The notes under the pieces: model-generated
What the model saw: only the letters and a program-made list of their open reading frames with translations
Databases searched by the model: none
What the model was told of the DNA's origin: nothing
Position numbers and translations under genes: made by a program
Shown: piece by piece, positions 6,638 through 7,251 of the stretch
How the letters are laid out: each line of letters starts with the position of its first letter
Position numbering within the stretch: the first letter of the stretch is position 1
Assembly: GCA_944345045.1 (NCBI GenBank)
Contig: CALVMI010000096.1
Location: forward strand, 1-7,251
DNA from: an uncultured Bacilli bacterium
GTDB taxonomy: Bacteria > Bacillota_I > Bacilli_A > RF39 > UBA660
Reading direction: 5' to 3'
Length of the DNA: 7,251 nucleotides

Positions 6638-7251
6638 ATGAATAGCCAAAATAAACTTTTATATGATGCAGTTATTAAAAAACTATTATCTAGTAACACA
6701 GAAACTCTAAAAAGATATGTAAAGGAAATCATCGAAGAAATAACGAAAGAAGAAATTAAAAATCTAAAGCTCATTCATCCCAATATTGGAATAAATAAAA
6801 ATGTTGTAAATAGTGAGGTAGATCTAATTTATGAAACAGAAGAAATATATTACAATATCGAAGTAAATAAAGAATACTCTAAGAAATTAGATAAAAAGAA
6901 TCTTGTGTATTTGCATCAGTTGAGCTTACGAAGTGTAAAAAAATCCAAAGATTATGTAAAAAGCAAAAAGGTAGTTCAAATAAATTTAAATAACTATGAC
7001 AGATTTAAAGAAGGAAAGTTTCTGTATAAAAGTAGTATCATGGAAGAAAATATTTCTTTAAAAAGAAATGAAGAAATAGAGATTTATGATGTGAATCTTG
7101 ACTATCTAAGGAAGGTAGGCTATAATAATATCAAGAAAAACAAATTAGCCAAACACCTGTATTTGTTAGTTGAAGAAGATGAAGAAAAAATAAAGAAAAT
7201 ATATGAAGGAGATGAATTACTAATGGACGTGAAAAAAGAAGCAGAAAGAAT
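6638..7251 (+). CDS. PD-(D/E)XK nuclease family transposase / Rpn-like protein, 5' part (3' end outside window)
   Basis: An open frame of 204 codons runs from the ATG at 6638 off the window end. The order EVDLIYE (60-66), then YYNIEVN (71-77), then YLHQLSLR (91-98) and VVQINLNNYD (112-121) matches the core of the COG5464/Rpn and PD-(D/E)XK 'transposase' family. D62 and E75 would be the metal-binding acids. The third position, usually Gln or Lys two residues after the Glu, is Asn here (N77). Rpn proteins promote RecA-independent recombination in E. coli through DNA cleavage; whether this one cuts DNA is unknown. Members are usually near 300 aa, so about a third is missing. The visible 3' part is Lys/Glu-rich and helical. 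The ribosome site AAGGGAGG (6625-6632) is the strongest in the window. Alternative: a degenerate nuclease or host-defence protein of the same fold. Confidence 0.75.
   Translation, partial: MNSQNKLLYDAVIKKLLSSNTETLKRYVKEIIEEITKEEIKNLKLIHPNIGINKNVVNSEVDLIYETEEIYYNIEVNKEYSKKLDKKNLVYLHQLSLRSVKKSKDYVKSKKVVQINLNNYDRFKEGKFLYKSSIMEENISLKRNEEIEIYDVNLDYLRKVGYNNIKKNKLAKHLYLLVEEDEEKIKKIYEGDELLMDVKKEAER

Noticed and set aside
6622..6645. A 7-codon leader peptide (ATG at 6622 to TAG) overlapping the start of the Rpn-like gene
   Set aside because: It has no ribosome site, is very short, and would be expected by chance; translation could only be leaderless from the predicted transcription start.

Overview
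The window is AT-rich, Gram-positive-type DNA, most likely from an uncultured low-GC Firmicute/Bacilli lineage of the gut RF39/Mollicutes-like kind. The grounds are DnaB and DnaI helicase-loading genes side by side, purine-rich Shine-Dalgarno sites, sigma-A-like promoters and U-tract terminators. Every tryptophan I checked in the replication, tRNA-modification and transporter genes is TGG, and TGA ends two genes, so the standard bacterial code applies rather than the Mycoplasma UGA=Trp code. The genus cannot be settled from this sequence. All genes lie on the + strand.

Layout: (1) 2-697 is the 3' part of a gene for a large, probably exported protein whose visible tail looks like an FGE/SUMF1 (C-type-lectin-like) fold. 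(2) 823-1545 encodes a membrane-anchored thioredoxin-fold protein with a CPWC site. It has its own promoter, and an intrinsic terminator is built across its stop codon. (3) 1603-4581 is a tightly packed run dnaB-dnaI-ttcA-like: 11 bp between dnaB and dnaI, and a 29-bp overlap between dnaI and the PP-loop gene. (4) 4631-6521 is an ABC export pair (NatA/NatB type) with an 11-bp overlap between ATPase and permease, a promoter that overlaps the preceding stop codon, and a terminator directly after it. (5) 6638 to the window end is the 5' part of a PD-(D/E)XK 'transposase'/Rpn-family gene with its own promoter, a strong ribosome site, and a hairpin that can mask that site.

How the genes work together: DnaB and DnaI are the helicase-loading factors that place the replicative helicase on DNA at initiation and restart. 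The TtcA-like enzyme (predicted tRNA 2-thiolation) is apparently co-transcribed with them and probably translationally coupled to dnaI. The ABC pair forms one exporter. The thioredoxin-like protein and the two genes at the window edges appear to be separate transcription units.

No tRNA, rRNA, CRISPR array or complete insertion sequence was seen, and no stretch over 300 bp lacks a gene. I found no convincing new multi-gene system. The points most worth a second look are the Shine-Dalgarno-masking hairpin in front of the Rpn-like gene, the terminator that encodes the last residues of the thioredoxin-like protein, and the dnaI/ttcA overlap.
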